Below, piece by piece: positions 1 to 14,229 of a stretch of 64,000 nt of DNA. The notes beneath the pieces were generated by a model. The model had not been told where the DNA came from. It did no database searches and saw only the letters and a list, made by a program, of their open reading frames with translations. Both the position numbers and the translations under genes were made by a program. Positions within the stretch are counted from its first letter, which is position 1, and each line of letters starts with the position of its first letter. Source of the DNA: Parus major (Eukaryota > Chordata > Aves > Passeriformes > Paridae); NCBI RefSeq assembly GCF_001522545.3, contig NC_031769.1, positions 14,127,148 through 14,191,147 on the forward strand, read 5' to 3'.

Positions 1-834
1 TGCCTGGAACTACTTATCCAGAGACATCTGGAAAATGGATAGGATAGTGATATTATTTAGAATATTTTATTAGATCAAATCTTTGCTTATTTAACTGTGA
101 ACTACTAGGGAAACTAGTAGGAGAAATTTCAAGAGGAAAAGATGCTTCTTTTAACTACTTAACAGGAACACTTCATTTTCGTGCATTCCTTGGCCTCTCT
201 ATTCTAATCTCAGGTCATAAGAAAAAAAGTCCACATTCCTTTCCTATATTCTGTCATCTTGATAACTGCACTGACTTAAGAGTTCTGCAAACATTTCCTG
301 TGCAGAAAATGCTTTCACATTAACTGGCAAGACAGCAGCTCTGTACACTGATAATGATCAGGTTATAGGTTATGCTCCTGTACACTGACATTGTTGTTCA
401 CGATGCTGGTTTTGCCAACGTGTTGAGGCTAAGGTGTTAAAAAAAACAAAGAGCAATTTTTTAATCTCACAAATGATACTTGTCATCTTGGCTGGTCAGA
501 GCTAAGCTAAGAACATTTGTAGGATAAGATGTCCCCAAATATTCACTCCAAAGCTGACTCTGAGTCTTGTCTTTTACTAATTTATTCATCTGAATATATT
601 GTTTTATATTCAATATTAAAAGTATGTCCCTCTTTTCCTTTTGTAAGTCTCCCAATCCCACCACCCTCATGCTGTACAGATTTCTGAGTGTCATCTACTG
701 GTTATATCTTTAATTTAAGACTTCAACAAAAAGATTTTTTTTATTTGTACCATACAGTGTTTATTACTCTAGTCCTCTAAAACAGAATTTCTAATTTTTC
801 TAGGATATTTTAGGAATAATTCATTCTTTTTTAG
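1..834 (+). other. KIF5B: KIF5B intron (upstream part)
   Basis: AT-rich sequence leading into the first visible KIF5B exon. It ends in a T-rich tract and an AG acceptor at 833-834. I searched it for kinesin stalk coding sequence in the sense frames and found none, so it is read as intron. The 5' end of this intron and all upstream exons (motor domain, neck, most of the stalk) lie outside the window. Confidence 0.8.
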
Positions 835-895
835 GGTTATGCAGGACAGACGGGAACAAGCGAGGCAAGATTTAAAGGGTTTGGAAGAGACTGTG
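835..895 (+). CDS. KIF5B: Kinesin-1 heavy chain (KIF5B), internal coding exon, distal stalk
   Basis: A 61-bp exon bounded by a T-rich acceptor ending in AG at 833-834 and a GTAAG donor at 896. Its first base completes a split codon, then 20 codons follow, beginning VMQDRREQAR and ending LEETV. This is the distal coiled coil of conventional kinesin heavy chain, roughly residues 768-787 by comparison with the 963-residue human protein. KIF5B is the ubiquitous plus-end-directed microtubule motor and works as a dimer, usually with kinesin light chains, which bind in about this region (known for the family). Charged and Leu/Val residues alternate as expected for a coiled coil. KIF5A and KIF5C are related, but the following exons and the 3' UTR fit KIF5B best. 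Confidence 0.93.
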
Positions 896-999
896 GTAAG
901 ATAGAATATATTCCAAGGCAAATGTCAATATTTGTCTCTTTTTTTTTTCTTTCAGAGTTTGTTTGGGTTGTTTTGTTAATTTCTTGTCGTTAACTGTAG

Positions 1000-1071
1000 G
1001 CAAAAGAACTTCAGACTCTTCACAATCTTCGGAAGCTGTTTGTTCAAGATCTGGCTACTAGAGTAAAAAAG
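1000..1071 (+). CDS. KIF5B: Kinesin-1 heavy chain (KIF5B), internal coding exon, light-chain-binding part of the stalk
   Basis: A 72-bp, 24-codon exon in phase 0, after acceptor TGTAG (995-999) and before donor GTAATG (1072). It begins AKELQTLHNLRKLF and ends TRVKK. In the kinesin-1 family this part of the coiled coil contributes to binding kinesin light chain through heptad repeats (established for the family). Leu and Val residues recur at heptad spacing here. The intron before it is only 104 bp, and the next one is 178 bp. Reading frame, exon size and sequence all agree with the flanking exons, so the assignment is secure. Confidence 0.94.
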
Positions 1072-1168
1072 GTAATGTGCTGTAGTTAAACTTGTTGTTT
1101 CTGAGAATACCGTACGAATTTCAGTTCAGAACTAAATTAGGAACTACAGGATTGTTTATTTGGTTTAA

Positions 1169-3744
<2,576 letters not shown>

Positions 3745-3878
3745 CTAAGCCTATCCGCCCTGGCCAGCATCCAGCGGCTTCTCCAACTCATCCAAGTGCA
3801 ATTCGTGGTGGAGGTGCATTCACTCAGAACAGCCAGCCAGTTGCGCTGCGTGGAGGTGGACGGCAAGACAAAGTGTAA
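3745..3878 (+). CDS. KIF5B: Kinesin-1 heavy chain (KIF5B), last coding exon with IAK tail motif and stop
   Basis: Starts with CT, completing the Ala of IAK, then [20 protein letters not shown], a Gly-rich stretch and a C-terminus RGGGRQDKV followed by TAA at 3876-3878. The IAK region is the autoinhibitory segment that contacts the two motor domains and stops ATP turnover without cargo (established for kinesin-1). The rest is a disordered Pro/Gly/Ser/Arg-rich tail. The end is ambiguous. A strong GTAAGC donor begins at 3875 and overlaps the stop codon. If it is used, the codon GT-T joins the exon at 5224 and the protein ends QDKVC at TGA 5228-5230. Either way the protein differs by one residue. 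The tail sequence is slightly different from the human one, as expected for a bird. Confidence 0.92.
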
Positions 3879-5223
3879 GCTTGTCTTGTAGCATTTTTTA
3901 AAATGTGTGATCAAACTACTTTGTATTAGGTTTGTTACAGTTCATTCTGTGGCATAAAGTCACTTGAATAGTCAGATTAACTCCTCTTTACAGAATGTTA
4001 TAGCCAATGGAATGGTGTAATGTACACTTGACTAAAGATGCTGCTGCTTTTCTTCTAAAACTGTAAAATGGTAATTCTCATGATGTTCTGCAGGAGTAGA
4101 ACAAAATGTGGGAACAATCAATTGGAGATTGTTACCAGTCAATGACAGTACCCACTGTCTGGGAAAGGAGTGGACATTTTAAATTCTTTTGGCTTTCTTC
4201 AGGAAAACATTCAGTGATGAAATAAAATTTATGGAATTTTTACATGTTATTTATTTACTTTTCTGACTGTGCTTGCACACTGTTTCATGTGTCAATGATT
4301 TGGCATTATTTAACAGAAGAATTCCTGTCCTCATCCAGTAAACTTAAAATGTTAGCCTTGCTAAAATGTAGTTACAGGAATTGAAATTAAATGTGCACGC
4401 ACTTTAAAATATCTCTGATCTCCAAATTAATTACATATTGCATGGGATTTAATATGTTTAAGTTGCTTCATGGAATCATCTCTCTTTTTAATTAATATCT
4501 GCTTTATAGTTGGTTGAGCTGTTGTTCACCTAACAGTTTTGCTTTAGTTTATATTCTCTGTTGTCATCTTCACTTTTAAACGTGTCTGTAAATGTCTTCC
4601 GAGAGATTCCCTTAGTTAATTATCTGTATCTTCAGTTTGAAATACATCTAAAATGGGATGGGGTACTTGAACTGTACTGGGTGTTCCTCTTCTGAAGAGC
4701 TTCAGAACATCTTATGTGAATCTTGTTTCTATTTGTTTCTTTTTGTTAGCTGACTGACTTTTCCAAGCTTTCTCTCCAATTCAGAGAAAACTGAACTGTA
4801 GTACTTGTCAAGGTACCTGGTTCAGTAATGTCTCTTAGTAAATAAGAGATTGAACTCATGGGTACCTCAACCTTGAATAAAATTTGCCTTGAATGACCAA
4901 GGAGTTGCCACTAGCCAGGAAAAGCAGCAACAGTCATAGGAAATGGAGCTAGACTATAAGTGTTTTCTGTCTGTAATGTTTACTCCATTATTGCAGTCAA
5001 GATTGCATACCCAGTCAGTTTGCCATGCTGTAAATTTGGTGGTAGCAGACAGCATTACTTAAATACTTTGTGATTTCTTATTTTAAAGTGGGTTTTTTAT
5101 TAGCACTTACCTCAGCGGTTTAAGAACTGGGCTCTTAAAGGACATGTAAATAATGACATGGTCTACTGTAATTGAAAATAACTTTGCATTTTTTGGCTTA
5201 ACTCTGATTTTTTTCATTTGCAG
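3875..5223 (+). other. KIF5B: KIF5B 3'-terminal intron (between last coding exon and 3' UTR exon)
   Basis: Donor GTAAGC at 3875 (overlapping the stop codon) and acceptor TTTCATTTGCAG ending at 5223. The intron is inferred because the sequence after 5223 matches the known vertebrate KIF5B 3' UTR, while 3.88-5.2 kb does not. It contains AATAAA at 4221-4226, so a short intron-retained transcript ending here cannot be excluded. Confidence 0.7.
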
Positions 5224-6242
5224 TTGCTGAAAAGTAAATGCAGCGTTGAGGAGGATTGGATATTGTGTAGAGGGAGTCATTCCATGACAATAATCTCTCC
5301 TTTTGTGGGGACTGTAGGATTATTTTTTGAAAATTGTATAAATTATACCTGGCCTGTACAGCTCTTCCCCCTTCTACAAATTCTGCTAACTGATTCCCAA
5401 AAAAAACCAACTAGAGTGCAATTTTGGCGTCTTGAAAAATGACATGTTACTTAAAGTGTAGCTCTGCTTATTACACAGTTTGTCTTTCATGTCTTAAATT
5501 TAGTCTGCACTGTGCCAAGCTGAATGTACGTTGAGAAAATCTTAGTTCAAATTTTCTAGCTTAATTTGTGTACATCTTGTTGTCTTAGGGAATGTGCAAC
5601 AGTGTTTAAGTATACTTTGATTTTTATCACTTCACATAACACTACATGTCCCACAGAATTAGGGCGGCACTCTACATTACAGTTTCTCTTGGGATGCTGC
5701 ATAGAGCATTGGAACTAACTGTGTTTGTACAGTGTGAGGATCCTGAAGTGCCGATGACAGCTGCCACAAGGCGCCGTGACACCACCCACCTAAAGAGTTC
5801 AGTATGACCGAGGCTCTGTAACTTACCGAATGCCCAGCCACCGGGTGACTTAGAATGAAATACTGTGCAGTAATAAGAGTAAACCTGAGTTTACAAAAAA
5901 GACTTGGCAATGGATTATCCTATCTGTCCTGTTCCTGGTTTTGCACAAAGTACAGTCTGGTGGAGTGAAAACATTCTGCTTCATTCTGATGAGCCTGTCT
6001 CTCCATTTGTCTGCATCTGCGATGGTTCACTTTCGCTATTTTGTAATAGTGAAATGAGGGCAGTCTGAGCTGTAACTTTATATTCCACTACATACAGTAC
6101 TGGAATTTTTGGCTAAAATTTTAATTTTCAGTTTAAACTTTTTCAACAACAGGCCAATGAATTCAGATGCATAAATAAAAGACACAACTTTTTAAAACTG
6201 ATGTATCCAGAAATGCCAGAGGCATGTTGAAAATAACAATAA

Positions 6243-6342
6243 AATAAAGTGCTACCCTGAATTGTATTTGTAATCCATTTGTAAGTAGGTATATGAAATG
6301 TCCAAAGTAGTAGTTGAATATTTTTCTTCTCTTTGCAATAAA
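6243..6342 (+). terminator. KIF5B: Possible proximal poly(A) signals of KIF5B
   Basis: AATAAA occurs at 6243-6248 and 6337-6342 inside the 3' UTR. Use of either would give a 3' UTR of about 1.1 kb instead of 2.5 kb. Motif evidence only. Confidence 0.4.
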
Positions 6343-7753
6343 GTCCTGTAAAGTGGCTAACAAAATGAAACACGGGGTTTTGATTGATTTTTTTTTTTTT
6401 TTTTTTCTTTCTTGTTGTTGTTGTTTTGAGCTCCGGTACTGTCACTGAGCTGAATCCGGGGTTTAAAGTTTTATAGTATAATTTACTTAACTTATTCATA
6501 GGATTTAGCCACTATAATTTTTAGAACAGCCTTCTTCTGTATAGAAACTAGTTACCAGGTCTTTAAGAAAGAAGAAACTTAGTATTGCTGGAAAAATTCA
6601 ATGAGTTTCTCAGACCTGGTTGATACAACTTTTTGTTCTGGCTTGAGTTTTTTGCTGGGTATTCAGTTATTGTGGAAACAGTAGAAACTGTGGCTGTTCA
6701 GACGGAAAATCACTTTCAATTTTTATATTTTAAAATAGGCAAAATATTTATATTATGATGAAGTATAGCAAAATTTTAGACCTTGAACCACTTTTTTTCT
6801 ATATCTACAGTAGTCTGAATTTTTAATAGCTTGATTTTTAAAGGTTGAGTGTATCAGTTGGAAATCCCACTATTTGGAGTTTTCAGCTTTTAAGAGTTTT
6901 CTTCACTAAGGTCGCCAAACACTCCAAACTTGCAGTTGTTTTAGAGCACAGTTGAAGGCAGCATACTGAGGGGAAAAAAAATAAACAACAAATATTTTGA
7001 ATTAAATTTCTCATCATGGAATCAGCACTGTCCATTATCTTTCTCAAAGTTAACTACAGGTTTTCAGGCCTTCATTTGTTAATGTGCAATCATAAAAACA
7101 AAACAACACACTCAAATGAAGCAGGATTTTTTTCTCATGCCTGTGAATGGGGGTTTCATTCCTGTAGGTAATTGTCATGGGTTTTGGTGCTGAAAATTGC
7201 TGTGTTTAAAAAGTTAGATTAAATAGTAACTAGTATGTAGCTCAGTGTACATCACCTTTTTATATTTAAACTTTTTTTTTATTTTAAACCTTTTATGAAG
7301 TTTACCAAGAACTGCCTCTTAAAATGTAAAAAAATACAAAAAACACACAACTTTCTTTGCTTTCTGGTTTGGCTGTCATAGGTCAGCCAGACAGGACAAT
7401 TACTGTATTTTGTAAATGAAAATAGTCTATACGGGGAATGTTCAACACTGCTATTTCAACTTGCAGTCTTTGAATGGTTCTTATTTTTATGTTCCTCTAG
7501 ATCATATTTTTAAAACATGGTTTAGGATAGGAACTTGGTGAAATAATATTTATTTCTGGTGAACAACTAAATTATTTACATAACTTAAATGCTGACTCAC
7601 TACTGTGTGTAACTCTAAATTTGACATGAGGACAAGTCTACCTGTGGAATCTGATTTAACTTCAGTACACTTAAGATGCATTAAAACAATTGGTTTGGGG
7701 AAGACGCCATATAGTTTTAACTTACCTGCATGCTGTAAATGTATTTGTGTTTA

Positions 7754-7759
7754 AATAAA
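7754..7759 (+). terminator. KIF5B: Distal poly(A) signal of KIF5B
   Basis: AATAAA followed within 35 bases by a T/GT-rich stretch (ACTTCTTTGTGC), the classic arrangement of hexamer, cleavage site and downstream element. It lies where the sequence stops resembling a 3' UTR. Cleavage is expected about 7775-7785. Confidence 0.65.
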
Positions 7760-7785
7760 GAGGAGAAAAACCTTTCAACTTCTTT

Positions 7786-8880
7786 GTGCATTTATTCCAT
7801 TTATTATCTCTACATGTGGTCAAATGTGATGATGCAACAATCTTCTTAAGGTGTGCTGTGTTGTGCTTGGGGTCTCCTGAGCGTGGTGCCAGTTGCCTGT
7901 ATGGTGATGCTCAAAGTTCTCATTTTATCCACATGCTTGGACAGTTGTTTCTAGAATCCATGTCAGCTTGGTTGGAAAGAAATCAGCATGAGTTATCACT
8001 TGCTTTGTGAATCTCTCTTTTTTCAAACTTGGTGTCTGCTGATTTGGTGGCCCCTCATTCTTATTGAGAGAGATTAATAATCCATTTCAAGTATTTCTGT
8101 GCCTTCTAGACTCTTGTAGGCTTCTTTTCCTTTCCAGGGACTCCTTTTCCTTTACCAGTATCTGTAATAGCTGATTCTACTTTTTCTTAGTGCTATTGAA
8201 CTGATGGGGTTTTATTTATGGAGCAGTGTAGTTATGCAAGGCTGCAGTCAACTTCTGGATAATTTCCATAGAAAAAGATTTTACTAGAAGTATAGAACTT
8301 AGATATATACATACATATATATCTATATCTATATATATCACATAAAAGAGGTCATGATTTAAGTCAGCCAGTACAATTATGTAAAAGCAAAGATCTCAGG
8401 AGGGGGAAATTGCATCTGTACAACTGTGCAGCAGTGAGCTGATCTACACTGTAAAATATTCCATATGTATCCTGTTAATAGAAGATGGCTCAGTCACAGA
8501 GCTCTCTTTTTGAACAGATCTCTCTAGCTGCTAGGATATGATCAACTCAGACCTCTTTAATTGCAGAAAACCACTAAGGGATGCTCAGAAAGGAAAGGAA
8601 AGGAAATCTTTCACTCTAAAGTTTCTTATGAGCAATGGAATGGTCCAAAATTACTTGCGAAAGTGAGCAGAAGATATTACTGCATCTCTGCCAGGGGAAA
8701 GCTGTGGTTACCTGCGCTGTGGAACTGAAGGAATTCATTGGCTGGGTGTTTTCCCCCTTGAACGCACCCAGGAGTTTTAACACCCATTTAGGAAGTGTCA
8801 ACATGAATCACTATTTAACATATGCTATGTGCAACTAAACTGCCACTTACTGCGTAGTAGGGACGTAATAAAACCTTGCT
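7786..8880. other. Intergenic, no gene seen
   Basis: AT-rich sequence just downstream of KIF5B. Apart from a TA/TATC microsatellite and a short GGAAA run at 8590-8607, nothing is recognisable. The short open frames have no family resemblance. Confidence 0.6.
8302..8339. repeat. TA/TATC-type microsatellite
   Basis: Imperfect run of TA, TACA and TATC units of about 38 bp in intergenic DNA. Likely polymorphic in length. Confidence 0.8.
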
Positions 8881-10724
8881 AAACGACAAAGAAAACACCT
8901 CTGGAGGATGATTACTGAGGACTGATGGCTATGTCAGAATTTTTGCCTGGGGAGTTTTGAGCTCTTGACTCTTCCTGAAGTCCGCACGGTGCTGTTCATT
9001 GTTTTATCTTTAACCAGCCCTTGCTGGGGGCAATGCTGGGAGAGCAATTTGAGCCGCTGACTCCTCTGAGTGTTTCACTGCGAAAGCTGAAGGGGCAGAG
9101 GGAACCAGTCAGTCAAGTCAGCTGCTGTGCTGTCCAGTGTCATGGGCAGAAAAAGAGTTACGTGAAGGAGGAAAATACAGTACAAAAAAAACAAAAAGGA
9201 GCCTATTTAACCTATTTGCATTTGAAAAGGAAAGTAAGAGGCTAATGATTATGAAGGGAAAGCTGAGGTTTGCACGGTGTGGCAGATCTACACCTGGGAT
9301 GTCCTGCAGGCCGTGCTCTGCACGGTGTGGGCACAGCGGTGTTGTGGGACGGAGCTAAATCCATCACTGTGTCCACCTCCAGTACCGACGGAAGTGTTCA
9401 TCTGTACCTGCAGCAAGGAGAGCAGCATAACCCACATTCTCCGCGTTCCTGAATCTACAAAACTGGGCGTGGAAATGACTCGGAGGTGCCCCCGGCTGTG
9501 TGTTAAAAAGCTATTTCCAAAGTTCCTGTTGGGAGGAGCAAATGCCTGGAAACCTCCGTCCTGTCAGTCAGCTAAACTGTCTCCTACAATTGGAGACAAA
9601 TACACTTCACAGCTTATAACAGCGTATGGAAGATACCTATGAAGCCACTTGTTGTTTCAGTGAATTTTTGATTTTGCTTTCGTCAGGAGCGGCATTAAAA
9701 AGTAAAGATAAATTAACTCAGGAAAGTGTAAATGTCGGCGTTATCCTGTCTGCTTATCACCTTCATCGACAGGCCCAGTTCCGATCGGCCAGGGCGTGTT
9801 GTGCTGCTGGAACAGATGTTTTGTGATCACTCATCATCCTACAAACAAGCGAGTATTTGGAGGGTATTGTGATGGTCTTCCCTGAGAGGGTGTAAATGAT
9901 TCTTTAAATGCTTTTACTGCAGGAAATACCCTATAGCAGAACGCAGGACAGAGCTCAGACTGCTGCCCAGGAAGGCTCGTTTGAGCCACAGCTCGCTGCG
10001 AGGCCTCTCTGTGCCTGCAGTAGCCCGTGGTGCCGGGGCTGGTTTGCAGAGGGTCTCCCTCTTTCCTGCTGCTGGGGGAAGACGGAAACTCCTGTAGGAG
10101 AGGGAATCCTCTCACGCTTGCTTGGAGGGTTGTCTTGCAGAGGCAGCGCAGCTCCTGCTGCTCACACGCGGTCACAGCGAGTCCTGGTTCTGCCACCACC
10201 AGGCTCAGCCCCTTCAGACTGCAGAGCTCCCCTTTGCCCACCTCGGGTGTGACTTGTCCCTGTGCTGGGGGACGGGACGAGCCGCCTGCTTTCCCGACAG
10301 ACACAGATATTGCTGCTCCTCAGGTCTGCTTTCCTCTCGAACTCGAGCCCGTGTGCTCAGGCTTGCACAACAGGAGAGGAGCTGAGCCACAGGTCGTGGA
10401 GAGGAAGGAATACAGGCCAGGCTGTGGTGGAGTAAATAAAGGTTTTGAGTTTGGTTTGTGACGCTTTCTAGGTCAGGTTCAGCTTGACCTCAGGCCGAAT
10501 GAGGAGCTCCTTTCACAGCCAGGGCTGAGGTCTGGTCCTGCCCAGCAAAGAACTGTTTTGTTGATGAGCCTGCAAGGTGTTGAAGAAGTGTAAGCCACTC
10601 TTGTTATCTCACTGCTCTGGGCACTAAAACCACAATTGTCCACCCAGGGCTGAAGTCCCAGCAGTGCTGAGCTAGTGAGGGGCTAGCCTGTCTTGTGCCA
10701 GATTCCATGAGAGAGCACGGGGGC
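8881..10724. other. Intergenic, moderately GC-rich, no gene seen
   Basis: Base composition rises compared with the flanks, and open frames of 60-156 codons appear on both strands at 9.0-10.5 kb. They overlap one another in several frames and carry no motif I recognise, which fits GC-rich non-coding DNA. An AATAAA at 10435-10440 is followed by a G/T-rich stretch, so a + strand transcript ending there is possible but unsupported. Confidence 0.5.
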
Positions 10725-11040
10725 AATGGGGCCTCGTGCGCCGGGCACCGCCGGCTCAGTGATCCGAGGATCCCTGCTCGCTCCCTTGGCCCCTGTTCTG
10801 CCTCCAGTCCGGAATCGCGGGTGTCAGCCGGGCCCCGGATCCCCTCGGGGCATGGCCCGGTCACAGTGCCTGTTCAGCACCAGGGCCCATTCCCATGGGA
10901 TCACCCTCGGTTCCCGGCGCTCGGCACCGCTCGGGCTGGCCGTGCTCCCCGCCCAGGGCTCCGGCACCGCCGCCCACCCGCCTCCACTGCTGGCTCCCTC
11001 TTGTCCTCCTTCCCCTGAGCTGCACAGGATTGAACCCTGG
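10725..11040. other. Small GC/CpG-rich islet
   Basis: About 300 bp clearly richer in GC and CpG than its surroundings (for example GTGCGCCGGGCACCGCCGG near 10737). There is no flanking exon, TATA element or recognised promoter. It could be an orphan CpG island with regulatory activity or simply a GC-rich remnant. Confidence 0.45.
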
Positions 11041-14000
11041 CGTTAAAACACTGGGAAAAGACATGGGTTATGGGTCTCGATAAGTACCAGAATATTCTGC
11101 TAGGCATTTTCTTTGTTTAAACCACATTTTTTTACAATGTAGATACTTGGAAATGTCACAAGATTTGGTTGCTTTATTTGAACTGCAAAATGAAGGGTAT
11201 GAATTAATGTCAGAAAGTCAGACCTGTGCAGTGAGTGAATCATTATCAAATCCACTCATAGGTGAAGCTTGAGACAATTTTGTATTTTTCTCTCATTTGC
11301 AGCTGACTTGTCTCCATTGATCCACAGACGCTTGAGCAGCACGAAAGAGGTGGGAAGAGTCATTCCTGATGAGAAATGGATTTTTTTTCCCCCACGCTCA
11401 TTATTGTAGAGGACTGTCAGTTTCCCTTGGCAGCCTGTACAATGGGCTTGCTCTCTAATAAATGCAGATAGCATTAAATTAACGTTTCATTCCCACAGTG
11501 ACAAACAGTGGCATCCAGTTGCAGCACGTGATAATTCAATGACAATATGGCAGCAGACATGTACCTCGCCTGTTATGGGCTAATCAGAGATGCAGTGTTC
11601 AAATCGGACTCAAAGCATCCGCAAAACTTGGAGTGAGGGTATTAACCTTTATTAGCTGGTGAAAATGAGCTGGGAACTGAGAAATGAGAGAATATGAACA
11701 ATAAAAAAAGTGCCAAAATGTATAAAAATAAGCATAAAAGCATGAGTCAAATCTAATAAAAATCTTTCTACTCTGCATCTAACTCTACCTGGAACCTGTG
11801 CAGGAGCTGTCAGGGGAGGAGAACTGTATCCACAGCTGACTGCAGGAGTGCAAGCAGATGTGGACATGAAGAAAAGGATCCTTGGTTCGTATGCTTGGCT
11901 GATAAAGCTGGTAGAAATTGTGCTGCCAGCCTCGGAAAGGATGGAGTTTGGCTTTGTTGTGCTCTTGGTCAAAGTCTGGAAATCTAGGACAAAACAAAGA
12001 TATGGAGAAGGAGACTCAGACTGGAAACTGTTGTGCCAAAGAGCTGCAGTAGAGAAGAGCAGATACCCACTGCAGGGAGACTCCAAGGGCCGGTGAAGGG
12101 TGAGCAGAGCTCCCAGCACCCTGCCATGGTGCTGGGAAGGGAGCTCAAGACCTGACTCTGAGGCTCCTCTCTGCTTCTCCTCTGCTGCCTTTGTTGTTTC
12201 CTGCTCATGCTTGGCTGGGTGGCCCGACCGTGAATGTGTGAATGCATCTCTCTTTTGGAGATGCAGCACATATGGGAAAACACTCCAGAGGGAAGTGGAT
12301 ACTGCGCTTTTTGAGACAACTTGCAAAGGAGAAGAGATTTTGCAAGGACAGGAAATTCAGCCTTCACTTTTACAACACACCCTGGGGTTTTGTCCAGCAC
12401 ATCAGCAGTTCTGCAGGAGGAAAGGACCAGTGGCAGCTTCAGAAAACACAGGGTTCCCCTTTCACTTGTGCTCAGCTTTCTGGGCTGTATGCTTCTGAAA
12501 GGCTATTTCGGTGCATGTGTTCACAATGAGAGCAATGCCTCAGTTAGCGCTTGGCATAAAATCTTACGGGTGCTGGTTGCTTTTTACTTTTCATCAGATG
12601 AGATATTTAAAAGCATCTCATTTGTGTCCCCTAGAATTAGTCTGAAGATTCTCATCACACTTGGTTTTTTATTAATGAAAGCTCTTGGAGACACATCTGG
12701 CATATTTTATTGATCATAATCTCATGGTTGGAAGCGCATCTTGGTAGCTATAGCAACAGAAGGGGTTTTTTTTCAAATGTCAACATAGCTCCACAAAAAG
12801 TAGAGTAAGGGGGAGCAGATAATTTAAATTACTAGACAGCTAATAACTCCTTCTTCTGTAATAACACCTTATTCTGTAACCAGTTCTGAGATTTCTGATT
12901 CAATACAGTAAATAATGGATAAGAACAAAATCTTTCAATGACTACCTCTGCTGTGGAAGCTTGTGAAAGAGGAATAACATGGATGGATGTGGTGTCTCAA
13001 GAGTGTTTTTTTGCTGGTTGTCCATTGCTCCCATCCTCTGTTGGGCTGCAGGGATCATAAGCAGGCTGTGGGCACAGACCATGGAGGAACAACAGTACAG
13101 AGCATGTATTTGCAGCCCTCCCTCTTCTACCCAGCCAGGCAGGGGTCCCAAACACTGCTCACAGCAGCAGGGCTCGCTCCTGCTCCCGGGGGCAAGAGGC
13201 ACTCCCAAAATGTGCCTGGGAGTTAAGATGAAATGATACAGACTGAAATTATAACCTTCTGTAAGTGTGCTCTGATGCCTAAAGACCCCTGCCAGGTTGG
13301 CACCACCAAATTTTTCTTATCAGAGATTTCCTCGGGTGTGTCTACCCAGGCACAAGTGGGACCTGCAGGTAACCTGGCCTGCACTGTGGGATGGCTCTTT
13401 TCTCTTCTTCCAGCCCCAGGGTTTGGCTCTGAGAGCATTCCTAGCAGTGTTTCTTCATTCTGCCTTACAGCAGCACCCTGCTAGCATTTGAAAATGGTGA
13501 TGCTGGGACAGACAGCCAAATAAAGGAGTGGGTGGATGCTGTTGCCTCCCTTGCTTTCCCTTAGGGCTTTCCAGCAAGTGGAGAACCACCCTCAGCCTCC
13601 AGGCAGAGCAGAAAGTCAGATCCATCTGTGGCTGCCTGACTTCTTCAGGTCTGCAAGAAGCTGCATGTGGGTATAACCGGTATTCCCAAAAGACTTCTAG
13701 ACATTCCAACCTTCACATCCTCTTCTCAGCAATTGAAGAAAATAGGCTTTTGGAAGTGCTGGGGAGCACAGCCCTGATAAAATTGCAGGGAGTGAAGAGC
13801 AGACTCCTTCCCTGGGGGCTGCAAATGCTGCCAGGTAGGGGCTGGGAAACGTTCCCACCAGCTCCATGGCTGGTGAGCAGGGCAAAACACTTTGGTGTTC
13901 TTAACTTGTTCCCCCAATTGGCAGCATTCCCAAAGTCCTGCTGCCGGTGGGGGAAATTTCCCTAGGCCAGACAGCCTCAGGCAGGGCTGGGGCTCTTGGC

Positions 14001-14229
14001 AGCATGCTACAAAGGGCCTAGATGATGATGAGGATGGTGGTGGTGACACAAGTCAAACGCACAGCTGGTAACCAAGTCATTCAGGGGCTCTGCTGCTCGA
14101 AATATCCCCTATTTAACCCCTCTTTCTGTGCACTCCTGTCCTCAGCCCCACACAGCACAAGGCTGTCCCTACAGATGCCCTTTCCGCCCAAGGAACCGCA
14201 CAGATCACCCTCTCAAAACCCAGGGTGGG
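11041..14229. other. Intergenic, no gene seen
   Basis: Unique-looking sequence of mixed composition. The longest open frame is 11652-12326 on the minus strand (224 codons). It is overlapped by open frames in three other frames and has a low-complexity, Ser-rich translation with no recognisable domain, so I do not call it a gene. Confidence 0.55.

Larger units (their letters stand above)
5224..7780 (+). other. KIF5B: KIF5B 3' UTR exon
   Basis: I recognise blocks shared with mammalian KIF5B 3' UTR: around 5336-5375 (a stretch reading as AAATTATACCTGGCCTGTAC), 5411-5430 (ACTAGAGTGCAATTTTGGC) and 5470-5525 (TTACACAGTTTGTCTT, then CTTAAATTTAGTCTG and TGTGCCAAGCTGA). The region has no sustained open frame and is AU-rich, with a T17 tract plus GTT repeats near 6390-6427. 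The exon most likely ends just after the AATAAA at 7754. The start at 5224 follows a good acceptor. The end is inferred, and the recognition is from memory of the mRNA, not an alignment. Confidence 0.8.

Noticed and set aside
5218..5442. 74-codon + strand frame as a coding extension of KIF5B
   Set aside because: It lies in recognised KIF5B 3' UTR. Reaching it would need the weaker donor at 3873, and the translation resembles no kinesin tail.
11652..12326. 224-codon minus-strand open frame in the intergenic region
   Set aside because: The longest gap-free frame in the intergenic part, but overlapped by open frames on both strands, with no domain and no flanking gene structure. Probably chance.
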